Shown here one piece after another: positions 1 through 10,990 of a DNA stretch of 64,000 nt. Source of the DNA: Toxorhynchites rutilus septentrionalis (lineage: Eukaryota > Arthropoda > Insecta > Diptera > Culicidae); NCBI RefSeq assembly GCF_029784135.1, contig NC_073746.1, positions 302,075,455-302,139,454 of the forward strand, written 5' to 3'. The stretch's first letter is position 1. Every line of letters starts with the position of its first letter. The position numbers and the translations under genes are program-made. Under the pieces are notes generated by a model that was not told the DNA's origin, searched no databases, and was given only the letters and a program-made list of their open reading frames with translations.

Positions 1-252
1 TCGATTAGCCCGAAATACGTTTCGTTGGGCTAAGTATGGTTTGTTCGCCAATTAGATTGAACAGAACTCTAACCAAGTTGTCATAAGGGTAGTGGGGGCA
101 AATTGGTCACCTGCTTGTTTGGTAGTATAACTATTGACTATAGATGCCGTATTGATAGTCACCTTATGTTTGAAGAATTTAATGACTTTTGAGTCACCCT
201 GTATTTCAGTAGAGCTGTCGCATGTCACAATGAAAAACAAAACAGAAATTAC

Positions 253-907
253 TCTCTCGATAGCAATTCGGCCGTAGTTCTGTGCGCATCGTATCTAAGG
301 AATTTATCGTGAAATTTAGTTTATTCAATCTGATATCTTGGACAAATCACCAGTTTGGATGAGATATCTAGGAGAGGTGAACAGATATTTTGTTCAATCT
401 CAGCGAATCATTAGCATAGAAATTATTTTCATGTTTGGGGGCAAAGTGGTCATAGGTGAATAGCAACTTACAATGTTCTGTTTACTAAAGCTGATATACC
501 TCATCACAATCTGCTCTTGAGGAAGATCCTTTTGTGGCTTTGGCCCTGGATAAATATGCCACTCCAACTAAACTAAGCCTCATTATGCGGAACGTTATGT
601 GTTTCTTACTACGCTTTTGTATGCAAGAGAAAATTTAAATTGAAACTATAGGTGAATAGACCAAGCTTATTTCATGCATGTACCTACTATAACAAATAAA
701 ATTCAAACAAATTTGGACGAAAAAAACGCATGAATCTATCTCATTTAGCATTATATATGCGAGTGACCACTTTGCCCCCACTAGGTGACCACTTTACCTC
801 CAAGCAAAAAGAAAGTTCGATTTTTCACCTTTTTTTCTAATGATGAAAAGTGTACTATTTTCAATTTTTATAGTAAAAGCCGTCTGCTATCTTGAAGAAC
901 AATGAGT
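253..907 (+). repeat. Left inner arm of foldback
   Basis: This arm is the inverted counterpart of 1381-2045. Matching landmarks include the bases around 285-300 with 1998-2015, the GGTGACCACTTTACCTCC tract near 785-802 with its reverse complement near 1489-1507, and the outermost AAGAACAATGAGTTGAA at 893-909 with its complement at 1382-1398. The arms have diverged by scattered substitutions. Confidence 0.75.
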
Positions 908-1380
908 TGAAGTGAGTAGTCTCAGTAGTCCCAGAGCGTCGATTTTTTACAATTTTTTTTTACAAGATGACAGTAAATCTCGACGTTTCATGCAATTTGA
1001 AGATATTTGGCATCAAAAAAAACCCCTATTTCCTTTACTCCCTCTTTGGGTGATTTTTCGGTTTTCAAAACACTCAAACTTTGACCGCTGTGCGACACTA
1101 GTAAATGAAGTCCGATTGAGCTGATATGTTGCATAGGGTGGTTTTTCGTGGGAATCAACATTTTTAATCAAGTTCGCTTCGAAAATTCGAGATGGCCATT
1201 TTCATTGGCACTCTAATGTACATACTCTTTCAATAATGATTTAAACAAATTTGGACGAAAAAACGCATAAATCTATCCCATTTAGCATGATATATAGGCA
1301 TAGTGGTCACCCTAAGAAATATGCCCATTTCCAGCGCCCACATACCGATTTAATTCCCGTTTCTCGAAGAATATTATAGT

Positions 1381-2045
1381 TCAACTCATTGTTCTTCAAG
1401 ATAGCAGACGGTTTTTACTATAAAAATTGAAAATAGTACACTTTTCATCATTAGAAAAAAAGGTGAAAAATCGAACTTTCTTTTTGCTTGGAGGTAAAGT
1501 GGTCACCTAGTGGGGGCAAAGTGGTCACTCGCATATATAATGCTAAATGAGATAGATTCATGCGTTTTTTTCGTCCAAATTTGTTTGAATTTTATTTGTT
1601 ATAGTAGGTACATGCATGAAATAAGCTGGGTCTATTCACCTATAGTTTCAATTTAAATTTTCTCTTGCATACAAAAGCGTAGTAAGAAACACATAACGTT
1701 CCGCATAATGAGGCTTAGTTTAGTTGGAGTGGCATATTTATCCAGGGCCAAAGCCACAAAAGGATCTTCCTCAAGAGCAGATTGTGATGAGGTATATCAG
1801 CTTTAGTAAACAGAACATTGTAAGTCATTATCCACCACTGACCACTTTGCCCCCAAACATCAAGGTAATTTCTATGTGAGTTAATCGCTAAGATTGAACA
1901 AAATATCTGTTCACCCCTCCTAGAATATGAGAACAGTCGTCCAAACTGATGATTTGTCCAAGATATCAGATTGGATAAACTAAATTTCACGAGAAATTCT
2001 TTAGATACGATGCGCACAGAACTATAACCGAATGGCTATCGAGAA
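1381..2045 (-). repeat. Right inner arm of foldback
   Basis: Inverted counterpart of 253-907. The 100-residue minus-strand frame at 1715-2017 lies wholly in this arm, shows no family features and is not treated as a gene. Confidence 0.75.
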
Positions 2046-2156
2046 AGCGATTTCTATTTTTATTTACATTTTGACATGCGACAGCTCTTCTGAAGTACTG
2101 GGTGGCTCAAAATTCATGAAACTCATCGAACAAAAGGGTACTATCAATATGGCAGC

Positions 2157-3138
2157 CAAGTATGGAGAAATTAATTCGCTCACTTCTCCGCACCTAATTA
2201 TAAATCACTCTTGTATCTGCTTAGAATAATCATAGCGAAAAGAATGCAGCAAGCAATCGTAACATTGTACGATGAATCATTTTTCACTCTCCAACCATCT
2301 TCATTCGGGACTGAAAGTGAACATAACAAAACAAACAGTGGAAAACAACACTCAATGAATGAATACTCCTATGGAAGAATCGCACGAATCAAAATAACGA
2401 GTGAGTTAAAATAGACTCAATCTGCGTGTATGTATGATTTTATTTTCTCTTGTACTCTTTTCCTTGTCAGCATTCAAGTGCATTTGTTATCGGCAATGCA
2501 CATGAATCTACCTTCCCGCACAGTAATAACTTGCGTTAATATGGTCTTTTGCGTCGGCTTAGATCGTTTCATAGTAGGAACAAAAAATATCATTGCAATA
2601 ATGCACAGGAAACAACTCGATTTCAACTATTTATCCATACTTTACTGCCGCGATCGAGGCGTCAATGATTGCAATTCGTGTGAAAAACGAATGATTTTAC
2701 AGAGACACTCGCTGGCTCAAGCAAAAGTTTCCAATTTGATTCTGTCACCATCTAACGCCATTCTGAGAGGCAAATGAGGGGATGCAAAATTCTCCGAGAA
2801 TAGATGAGCGGAATCGAGACAGTATTTTTCCGTTCAAATCGAGAATGAACTTTGCGAAGATGATAGGTGAATGTTTTCTGTCTCAAATAAAGTGAGGCAT
2901 AAACGGAGAATAGAAGGGTGAGTTTTATTTGTGAATGAGTGTTGTTGAACGAATTTCGATGCGCTTTTGCCCATAGGCGTCGTGCACAAATTACGTAACG
3001 CGATAAGAGGGGGGAGGGGGATCGAGGTTGCGTTACTTTCTGTGTATTAGAGATAAGAAATTGCGTTACGTAGGGGTGGGAGGGGGTCCAAAATCCCGAT
3101 TTTTAGCGTTACGTAATTTGTGCACGACGCCATACCTG
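2157..3138. mobile_element. Non-autonomous hAT-like element with 8-bp target duplication
   Basis: The segment starts CAAGTATGG and ends CCATACCTG, imperfect terminal inverted repeats. It is flanked on both sides by ATGGCAGC (2149-2156 and 3139-3146). An 8-bp duplication is the hallmark of hAT transposons. The left arm of the surrounding foldback near 140-160 reads straight through the equivalent position, acting as an empty site. A 115-residue frame at 2430-2777 is not recognisable and has no hAT dimerisation motif. The right end contains a nested MITE at 2976-3131. Confidence 0.65.
2976..3131. mobile_element. 156-bp MITE with GGCGTCGTGCACAAATTACG termini
   Basis: Near-perfect terminal inverted repeats of about 25 bp flank a G-rich or C-rich core. 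The trinucleotide ATA is found immediately on both sides (2973-2975 and 3132-3134), consistent with a 3-bp target duplication. The same family occurs complete at 14391-14548 and as half-copies at 4560-4803. It lies within the terminus of the hAT-like element, so it inserted later. Confidence 0.75.
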
Positions 3139-3381
3139 ATGGCAGCTATAGTCAGTAGTTAAACTATAAAACAAGCAGGTGCTCCCAGTGACCAATTTGC
3201 CCCCACTATCCCTAGAGCGAGTTGAAAATTGAATGACGAGAGGCTCAGTTGAGCTAAATGAACTGTGAACTCATTTCAGTGTTGTTTCTTAAACGAGAGC
3301 CTAAAAAACGGACCGAAGAACCAGAATAATGACATCTAAGGAATGATTGAACTGTGATAATGGCTTAAAAAGGTAAAGGTA

Positions 3382-3509
3382 CACTCAAGTCGCTTTTTAC
3401 GCGAATTTCACAATGGCACGTGGCACGTATCAACCGCGTTAAATCATCGTAATTTATGCGGTTTTCTTATACGCGGCACGTGTCCCCCACGTAAAAAGCG
3501 ACTCCAGTG
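3382..3509. mobile_element. Small MITE, TA-flanked, Tc1/mariner type
   Basis: It starts CACTCAAGTCGCTTTTTACG and ends with the imperfect reverse complement of that sequence (GACTCCAGTG at the very end). Both ends are bordered by TA (3380-3381 and 3510-3511). TA duplication and small size fit a Tc1/mariner-derived MITE. No coding capacity. Confidence 0.65.
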
Positions 3510-3511
3510 TA

Positions 3512-4007
3512 ATTAGTTACAGAATCTGGTATAAACAATCAGTCATTCACACACATTCATAAACATGTTGGTTAAATGGTCGAACCTAGGGAGCCTAGAT
3601 TCAGTGTTTGAAAGGAATTAACTTTTATATGAAAATACCCCTGAAGACAGAGACATCAACGCATTTAATAAGTTTATTCGTAAGCATCGTGAGAATTTTA
3701 ATTTCTGAAACGCAAAAATATACGTAGGGGACATCAGTGTAAAACCGACACCTTTTCCACATATTTTCAAGACCTTCCTTTATTTCTTTGACTCCAAATC
3801 ATTACAGAACCTCTCTTAAACTCTTCATGAGCCATTCTACATAATATGTTGATTATTTGTTGAGTAGAACTCGAATTTTGATAGAATACAAAAAGTGGTT
3901 AGTGGGAGTGTGGATAAAATCGACACCTTGGATTACGGAGCGAATGGCTCGGATTCTGGTCTAGAAATTTAAGCCAGCAATTATGTTTTTCTTATTGAAG
4001 GGGTGTT
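3512..4007. other. No gene seen
   Basis: AT-rich sequence without a convincing reading frame or repeat partner in this window. Confidence 0.5.
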
Positions 4008-4268
4008 TCACATTGTTTTTTGTTTTACCAAACCAAAAGCCAGACGGTTCCCATGCTCAAGCAGGTGACGGACAAATTCCTGTTCCTGGTCCGGAGTAAA
4101 CACGGGAGTTTTGATCCAAGCTTGGGGTAACATCCACCATCCACCAGATGTGACCGATGAGCGTCGATCGAGGAATACCATGAGGCCTGGCAGCCTTTTT
4201 TTGTTGACATACCCTACCCAATGTTGGCTGTGGCTGTTATTTATCTGACTATCATTAGCCTTTTTCAA
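4008..4268 (-). pseudogene. Transposase N-terminal relic (pogo/jerky-like DNA-binding region)
   Basis: An 86-residue minus-strand frame contains the pattern FTPDQEQEFVRHLLEHGNRL (residues about 58-77). It resembles the helix-turn-helix linker of pogo/Tigger/jerky-type transposases, where a TxxQExELVxxLLE stretch precedes a region ending in FGL. It stops after that point, with no DDE catalytic residues, and is flanked by unrelated repeats. Recognition is by pattern memory only, so family assignment is tentative and it could be a chance frame. Confidence 0.35.
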
Positions 4269-4521
4269 AAAGCTTTTTGGCTTTGATTTGATATGTCGAT
4301 CATATTAATCGGTCTAGTAGTCCAAAAGCTATGAATTTTTGAAGAAAGGAATTTTTGGAAAAAAAGGTGATAATTTGATTTTTACGACTATCGGTTAACT
4401 TTTAAAAATCATGACTTCAAAACGAAAAAGAACACCTTTCTAATTTTTGGATATGTTATTAAAAAACTCCTCAGCTTTTAAAGAAAAATACAAAAAATTT
4501 TGCGCTCTTGATCTCGAGACC

Positions 4522-4803
4522 ATGAAAACTATAAAAACAAATCTGGGGGGTTTCAATAAGGCGTCGTGCACAAAATACGTAACGCTAAAAATCCGGATTT
4601 TGGACCCCCTCCCCCCTACGTAACGCAATTTCCTATCTCTAATACACAGAAAGTATGAACCATGAAACCAATGAAAACTATAAAAACAAATCTGGGGGGT
4701 TTCAATAAGGCGTCGTGCACAAATTACGTAACGCTAAAAATGCGGATTTTGGACCCCCTTCCCCCCTACGTAACGCAATTTCCTATCTCTAATACACAGA
4801 AAG
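4522..4803 (+). repeat. Direct duplication of a half-MITE
   Basis: About 133 bp beginning ATGAAAACTATAAAAACAAA is present at 4522-4654 and again at 4671-4803, a period of 149 bp. Each unit contains one arm of the GGCGTCGTGCACAAA MITE found intact at 2976 and 14391, but not the second arm. The 142-residue frame at 4662-5090 runs through this repeat and is not credited as a gene. Confidence 0.7.
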
Positions 4804-4844
4804 AAACGCAATCTCGACCCACCTACGCATCATCCAACGACTGT

Positions 4845-5030
4845 TTACCATCCTTCTGTCATCATCACTCGGTAAACACTGGTGGAGTGAAAAAACAATA
4901 CCCAACAACCAAACAAAACGGCCACCAAATCATTATCAAAGAGTTAAACGATGTAATTCTTCAAACATATCCAAAATCAACAGATATCCTAACGGAATCC
5001 TACGTTAGCTACGCGGTTCTGTCTCGGACA
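4845..5030 (-). repeat. Dispersed repeat shared with 39645-39850
   Basis: In inverted orientation it matches 39645-39850: the same series of words, including the ACCAAATCATTATCAAAGAG tract, appears in both. The 39.7-kb copy carries a histone-type 3' stem-loop. This copy lacks it, as if deleted between the two GGCC stem halves. Confidence 0.6.
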
Positions 5031-5034
5031 ATAC

Positions 5035-6610
5035 CCTCCAGTGACTTTTTTCTATCTCTTGAAATAACCGGTATAGCGCCTTTTTTCTAAGTTGCATTAG
5101 GGTCACCATGAAAAAACTGTTTTTTTTTTATCTTGCTTTTATATTTCAAATTCCACATACAAACTGTCTTCGAAAGACTTTTAGAGCTTACTAATACAAA
5201 CATTTTTCGATGCATAACTTGTCAATATCTTAACTCCACTCAAAGTTATTGGTATTTCTTCCCAAAAAAATACGCTTGCTTGCCATTCTTTCTGGGGCAA
5301 ACATAAAACATGTTTGTTGGCGGAATTCGAAATAACAAATTACACTCTATATAATACGTGATTTTCAAAGATTTGTTATTTTTTGTAGTTGAGTAAATTA
5401 AAATTGAAATCATGAGTTTTTGGGTGAAAACCCATCAATAACTTTGATCAGGATTAAGATATTGACGAATTCTGCATCGCAAAATGTTGTTATTGAAAAG
5501 CTCTAAAAGTCGTACAAAGACGATTTTGATGTAGAATTTTAAATATAAATGTTAGAGTAAATTAACGATTTTTTCATGGTTACCCTAACACAACTTAGTT
5601 AAAAAACAACTTTGTGGGAGATATTTCTTCTTTAGACAAAAACTATATTCGACAAAGTTGTTACATATGATAGAGCGCTCATTTTTGTTATCAAAAATAG
5701 AGTGACCAAATTTGTCGATGAAATAAAAAATCTAACTTTCTAATCTTTACAGATAGAGATAAACATAGTTCAACAATGTTATAACCCCAATTATTTTAAC
5801 CAACTTTGTAGAAAAAAGCTTTTTTCTATCTTTTAATATAATTGATTTGGCGCTTTTTTATCCTAAGTTGCATTAGGGTGACCATGAAAAAGCGTGTTTT
5901 TTGCTCTATTATTCATATTTAAAATTTTACATCAAAACTATCTTCGTACGACTTTTAGAGATTATCAGGACCAACATTTTGTGATGCAGAACTTGTTAAT
6001 ATCTTAATCCTACTCAATGTTATTGATGATTTTTCACCCAAAAAGTCATGTTTTCAATTTTAATTTACTCAAACACGAAAAATAATATAGTTTTGATAAT
6101 CACACATTATGTAGAGTGAAATATGCTTTTTTCAATGCCATCAATAAACTTTGTTTATGTTTGTCCCAGAAAGAATGACAAACAATTGCATGGAGCGTAT
6201 TTTTTGGGAAGAAATATCAATAACTTTGAGTGAAGTTGAGATATTGACAGGTTCTGCATGCAAAATATTTGTTTTAGTAAGCTCTAAAAGTTCTTCTATG
6301 ACAGTTTGTTTGTAGAATTTGAAATATAAAAGTTAAAGCAAAAAACAGTTTTTTTTCATGGTGACCCTAACGCAACCTAGAAAAAAGTCGCTATATCGGT
6401 TATTTCAAGAGGTAGAAAAAACTTTGTTATACAAAGATGTCTCAAATAACTGGTACTACAACATTGTCTATGTTTACCTCTATCTATAAAGATAAGAAAT
6501 TAATATTTTTTATTTCATCGACAATTTTGGTCACTCTATTTTTGATAACAAAAATGAGCGCTCTGTCATATGTAACAACTTTGTCGAAGACAGTTTTTGT
6601 CTAGAGAATA
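5035..6610. repeat. Nested inverted-repeat region
   Basis: Several blocks occur in opposite orientations. The block beginning GCATTAGGGTCACCATGAA near 5094 recurs at about 5868 and in reverse near 6350. The bases around 5615-5800 are matched in reverse around 6430-6600. The block 5420-5600 is matched in reverse around 5890-6060. The result is a palindrome of palindromes centred near 5.75 kb. No coding frame is visible; a decayed foldback or MITE cluster is the likely origin. Confidence 0.6.
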
Positions 6611-8719
6611 ACTGTCGAGCTCTAAATGCTAATTTCCACTCAAATGCACCTCCTGGATCATTGTGCATTGGGGTAGAAATCGCGATTTGTAGATTTTGCT
6701 TAAATTTTCATCAAAAATTGTTTATATCACTATTGCAGCGAAATTAAGAAGGATAGAAGTTGGGTGTCAAAGAACAAATTATAGAGCGGTTAGAGGGCTT
6801 TAATTTGATTGACAGAAACAATCATGTTTAATATGATTTTTGGGGCAAAATTAATAATAACACATTAAAAATGACTTCTAAGTTTTTCACTTCCAAAACG
6901 TTATTTAAATCCATTATTTTAGCTGTTCCTAGATTTCCTCATCTTTCAAATGAATGTAAAGTCGTCTTACGCAGCGTATATTTTAATGAAGAGCCAGTTT
7001 GAAGCAACAGAGTCCGATACAAAAAAAAAGTTCTATAACTCTGACATTGATGAACTTCGAATATACGCGTAGAAGCATTTTTTTCATCAAATATCTATCT
7101 TTTGAGAGATTCTGGATAAAATAATTTGTTTTATGTGAGAAAGTTGCTTTCTGACTTTGAGGGGATGAATGAAAAATAAATTCTTCTTTTATATTCAAAA
7201 CACGAGAAATTGTATGCATACAAATGAATAAAAAAATTGTTTTTGACTTGAGGATTCGATTATCGACTATTCGATTAGAATCCGAGGCTGTGTACATTCG
7301 AGTTCGCCCTGTATATAATAGTAAATTGTACAATGTTATAAATGCATTCCGGCTTTCCGTTCGATGTTACATTAGTAGCTGTATGGAAAGAATTGTTTTG
7401 AAAAATTGTGTTTAATATGAATCATTGATAAAGGAGAGAATCTGTGGGAGTGACAGTGCTTCAACTATTAGATTCTTTCTTCCACAGATCCCTCTACATC
7501 TCTTCATTATAACAACTATACGAAAGAAAATTTTGTAGTACACATAGTTTTTAAGTTGTATTTTATTTGGATTATTTTATTTTGAGCTTTTTTTAACTCT
7601 TTTTTCTTTGAAAAAAATATCTTAAAAACTTTAAGACCTACAAAATTTCAATCAGAGAATGAGATATAGGAAATAATTTAATATTTAAAAAATAATAATA
7701 AAAATTGAAATTCATTTTTATAAAAAAATATTTTTTCAGAACGAAAATTCAGAACGAAAATTATATGAATAGTCCTTACAACTACCAGCAAGTCTACCAA
7801 ACATCGGAAGAAGGGCACTGTTACAGGGAAACATCATGAGAAAGGTTGGCTTCACCTTCTAGTTGAATTTTTTCATCATTATCTACTAACTCTACCCAAA
7901 CAGCATCACAATAAATAAATATTAGCTATGTTTCTGAATTCTTCAATATGCTTCGTTATAACGTACAATTTTGAAAGTGAAATGTACCTTATATCAAAGT
8001 CTCCCTGTATAAAGTTTTTCATATAAAATCGTATGTACATAACATTTTTTATATTACTTTTCTAAAATGGTTACGATTTCGCAAAGTATTGTAATTAAAT
8101 AAGTTTTAAAAAAATCATATCTTCATTTTGGTGATATCGACACAGCACCACTATAAATCGAACTTTGTTAATTTGAATGGAGTTTTAAACAAAAATAAGT
8201 AATTTTTAACGGTATGTTTAAAATGTTATTTTACCTAAATAGCTAATTGATTTTGCTACATCTTTTCTTGTACATCATATTTCAATCAGACATCTGGATA
8301 TCGAGCTACAATTTTTTGCAAAGAAGTTCAATTGTTTGGGTACTTCTTTATAACAGTCATAACTAAAATTGAATTTTGGGTAACTGTCACCTTATGTACA
8401 ATGTTTAGAGAAAACCGGAGAGCGTCGCATCAAAATCGACTGTTTTCGACTAATTTGGCGTAGAATTGCTCTATAGGCAAATAGCACATGAATAAAATCA
8501 TGCAAGCTCACAGGTTTTTGGCATGAAATTTCATTCATATTAATCGTGTTTGTGAGGGAAATAGAAACGGAGCCAAAAGGGACTGAGATCAAATAAGAAC
8601 AGTCCGGTAATGATCTTATGCATTATATTCAATAAATATTCCACGCCACTAATATTAATTATACATTTCATTCAACAATATTCTAGAATATGAAAAAAAG
8701 TCACTTGTCCAAAAAAGTT
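6611..8719. other. AT-rich, no gene seen
   Basis: Long A/T runs and short unrecognisable frames only (the longest are about 116 codons near 6983-7333 and 66 codons near 8392-8592). No repeat partner was noticed in the window. Confidence 0.5.
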
Positions 8720-8929
8720 ACTCCTATACTCGCGTCGGTGTCTCAGACCGAAAATGTGAAAAAAGTGACACAAGTCCCCTTCTTACCAACACATGCGATA
8801 CGCTAAACGATGACGAACGACCAATAACGAAGCTAGAGAGAATCGCAAAGTCGTAGTGTTGATATTTTCTGAGAAATTAACGAATTATTGATTCCTCGGT
8901 CTCACAGACCTATGCGCGAGTATAGGAGT
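8720..8929. mobile_element. 210-bp MITE with ACTCCTATACTCGCG termini
   Basis: The left end ACTCCTATACTCGCG is exactly mirrored at the right end (CGCGAGTATAGGAGT), and a second imperfect inverted pair (GTCTCAGACC / GGTCTCACAGACC) lies just inside. GTT flanks both sides (8717-8719, 8930-8932), suggesting a 3-bp target duplication. It sits at the edge of a Rep-A repeat and has no coding capacity. Confidence 0.7.
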
Positions 8930-9141
8930 GTTGAGAATTTTTTGAAAACGAAAGCGTTACGCCGGAGACCGAGATTTTGAGCGTTAATAGCTCCTAAACA
9001 ACTGAACGAAATGGTATGATAAACACTTCATTCGAAAGATAAAATGTCTACGCGTTCTATACTTGTTACTTTTTTATCCAAAAACTTGTTTCAATAGTCT
9101 TAAAATTGATTTCAAAACAGGCTATTGAAATCACCAATCGG

Positions 9142-9177
9142 TATATAAGCGAGCGCCGCTCGGAAATCCACTCAGTT
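9142..9177 (+). promoter_or_regulatory. TATA plus initiator core promoter in Rep-A
   Basis: TATATAA at 9142-9148 is followed by TCAGTT at 9172-9177, with the initiator A 32 bp downstream of the first T. That matches arthropod Pol II core-promoter geometry. The same arrangement and spacing is found in three other copies. Whether it is active is not known. Confidence 0.5.
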
Positions 9178-10212
9178 CTAATTGAACAGCGATTGGAGCA
9201 TGTTGTCGCTGTTGTGGTGAAGCTCTTCGTTTATCATGAAAGCGCTGATGAACGGTGTCACCAAGAGCCTGTTTGTGCACCTTAGGCCAGAAGGAATCCA
9301 TCAGGAGGAGAGTGATGCCACAAACGGTTCCCCGGGAAGATCTCGAAGCAGCCCCTACACACACACACACATACACGCGCGGAATTCTTTCCGTTTGGAT
9401 GCCATTCAGCATCGAGAAAGATATGGAAAAAAATCTGCCAGTTCCTCTGGGAATTTAAAAATACATTCATGTGAAAGAGTTTATTTTAATGTTTTCTATC
9501 CATGTAACACTGTGACCAAATATGTTTCAATCAAGTGCTATTAACAGGTGGTTATCGAGTTAGCATAAACCACTAGTGGGCTCCAGTATCGAGGAAAATG
9601 TGGAAATATCTAATCGTTACTGAAAATAATCTGCCAGTTCCTCTGGGAATTTTAAAATACATTCATGTGAAAGAGTTTATTTGAATGTTTTCTATCCATG
9701 TAGCACTGTGACCAAATACATTTGGTTTTGTGATTTTTCAATCATTCACAATTAACAGGATAGCTTCTGAAGATTATTCTTCCCTATCAGTAGGATATTT
9801 CCGTATCCAATATTGTATGCGCCCGCAATCGATTATTGCTCAGTCGCCGAAAGTTCAAAGCTCAGAGAGTTCATTCCCCTCTAGTTTGCCTTCCAAATTG
9901 CCATCGTAAACCACGCCTTCTCTCGATTCAATCACGCACAAAAAGCATACTTAAGCGATATTCTGGTGGTGAGACGCATTCATTTTTCGTGAGGACATCG
10001 ACAAGACAACATCGTTGCTGAGGATGCTGGACGGCGAAGGATCGAGATCTGCCCTGAAACGCGAGCAGTTTGTTTGAAACTGTGAGGGAGCACAGAGAAG
10101 CCGATCCTTCAGGAGAAGAGAAGGTGACCATCGAAGCAGCCGCTACACACACACATACACGCACAGAATTCTTTCCGTTTGTATGCCATTCAGCATCGAG
10201 AAAGATCCGGAA

Positions 10213-10740
10213 AATAATCGATCAGTTCCTCTGGGAATTTAAAAATACATTCATGTGAAAGGGTTTATTTGAATGTTTTCTATCCATGTAACACTGTGAC
10301 CAAATATGTATCAATCAAGTGCTATTAACAGGTGGTTATCGAGTTAGCATAAACCACTGGTGGGCTTCCAGTATCGAGGAAAATTTGGAAATATCTAATC
10401 GTTGCTGGAAAATAATCTGCCAGTTCCCCTTGGAATTGAAAATTACATTCAAGCGAAAGAGTTTATTTTAATGTTTTCTATCCATGTAACACTGTGACCA
10501 AATATTTTTCAATCAAGTGCTATTAACAGGTGGTTATCGAGTTAGCATAAACCACTGGTGGGCTTCCAGTTTCGAGGAAAATGTGGAAATATCTAATCGT
10601 TACTGAAAATAATCTGCCAGTTCCTCTGAGAATTAAAATTACATTCATCTGAAAGAGTTTATTTGAATGTTTTCTATCCATGTAACACTGTGACCAAATA
10701 CATTTGGTTTTGTGATTTTTTAATCAATCGCAATTAACAG
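10213..10740 (+). repeat. Tandem units of about 200 bp within Rep-A
   Basis: Units starting CAGTTCCTCTGGGAATTT or close variants occur at about 10216, 10420 and 10616, and also at about 9438 and 9632. Each continues through CCATGTAACACTGTGACCAA and GAGTTAGCATAAACCACT. The same array appears at 62450-63420 near the other end of the window. Confidence 0.65.
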
Positions 10741-10990
10741 GATAGCTTCTGAAGCTTATTCTTCCCCATCAGTAGGATATTTTCGTATCCAATATTGGAT
10801 GCATAAAACCTTGTACCTCCAACGTAACGCTCTCATTTTCGAAGTCCCCCAAATATTCATTTATTAATTCATTCAGAATGGATTCAGATTCAACTTCAAA
10901 CAAAGGATCACTGAATCAACGATAGTCCTACGTCACCATTGCGGTTATACCATAGAAATAACCCACTTTCTGTTTTTTTTTGGATTACAA

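Larger units (their letters stand above)
87..3213. mobile_element. Long composite foldback (inverted-repeat) element
   Basis: The two ends are inverted copies: GTGGGGGCAAATTGGTCAC near 92-110 is matched in reverse at 3185-3206. Inside, arms at about 253-907 and 1381-2045 are inverted copies of each other around a spacer centred near 1140. The motif GTGACCACTTTGCCCCCA recurs at 773-800, 1500-1530 and about 1848. No transposase frame is visible and the short frames inside are not recognisable, so it is probably non-autonomous. Long terminal inverted repeats suggest a foldback or Mutator-like element, but the superfamily is not determined. The right arm is interrupted by a hAT-like insertion at 2157-3138. 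Confidence 0.7.
8930..10990 (+). repeat. Rep-A dispersed repeat, copy 1
   Basis: The sequence from the GTTACGCCGGAGACCGAG block to the ATAACCCAC block recurs at 61899-64000 in the same orientation, and in reverse in pieces at 13735-15010, 17990-18830 and 28330-28650. Components in order are a TATA/initiator block (9142-9177), an (AC)n tract near 9356-9373, two units of about 195 bp beginning CTGCCAGTTCCTCTGGGAAT, a block ending in another (AC)n tract near 10145, more of the same units, and a terminal block with the palindromic words TATCCAATATTGGATGCAT. Frames within are short and unrecognised. The superfamily is unknown. Confidence 0.7.

Noticed and set aside
4662..5090. 142-codon plus-strand frame
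   Set aside because: It runs from a half-MITE through an unrelated dispersed repeat, with no protein features.
9236..9544. Possible small protein downstream of the Rep-A promoter
   Set aside because: The frame differs between Rep-A copies and is not kept, so no coding role is supported.
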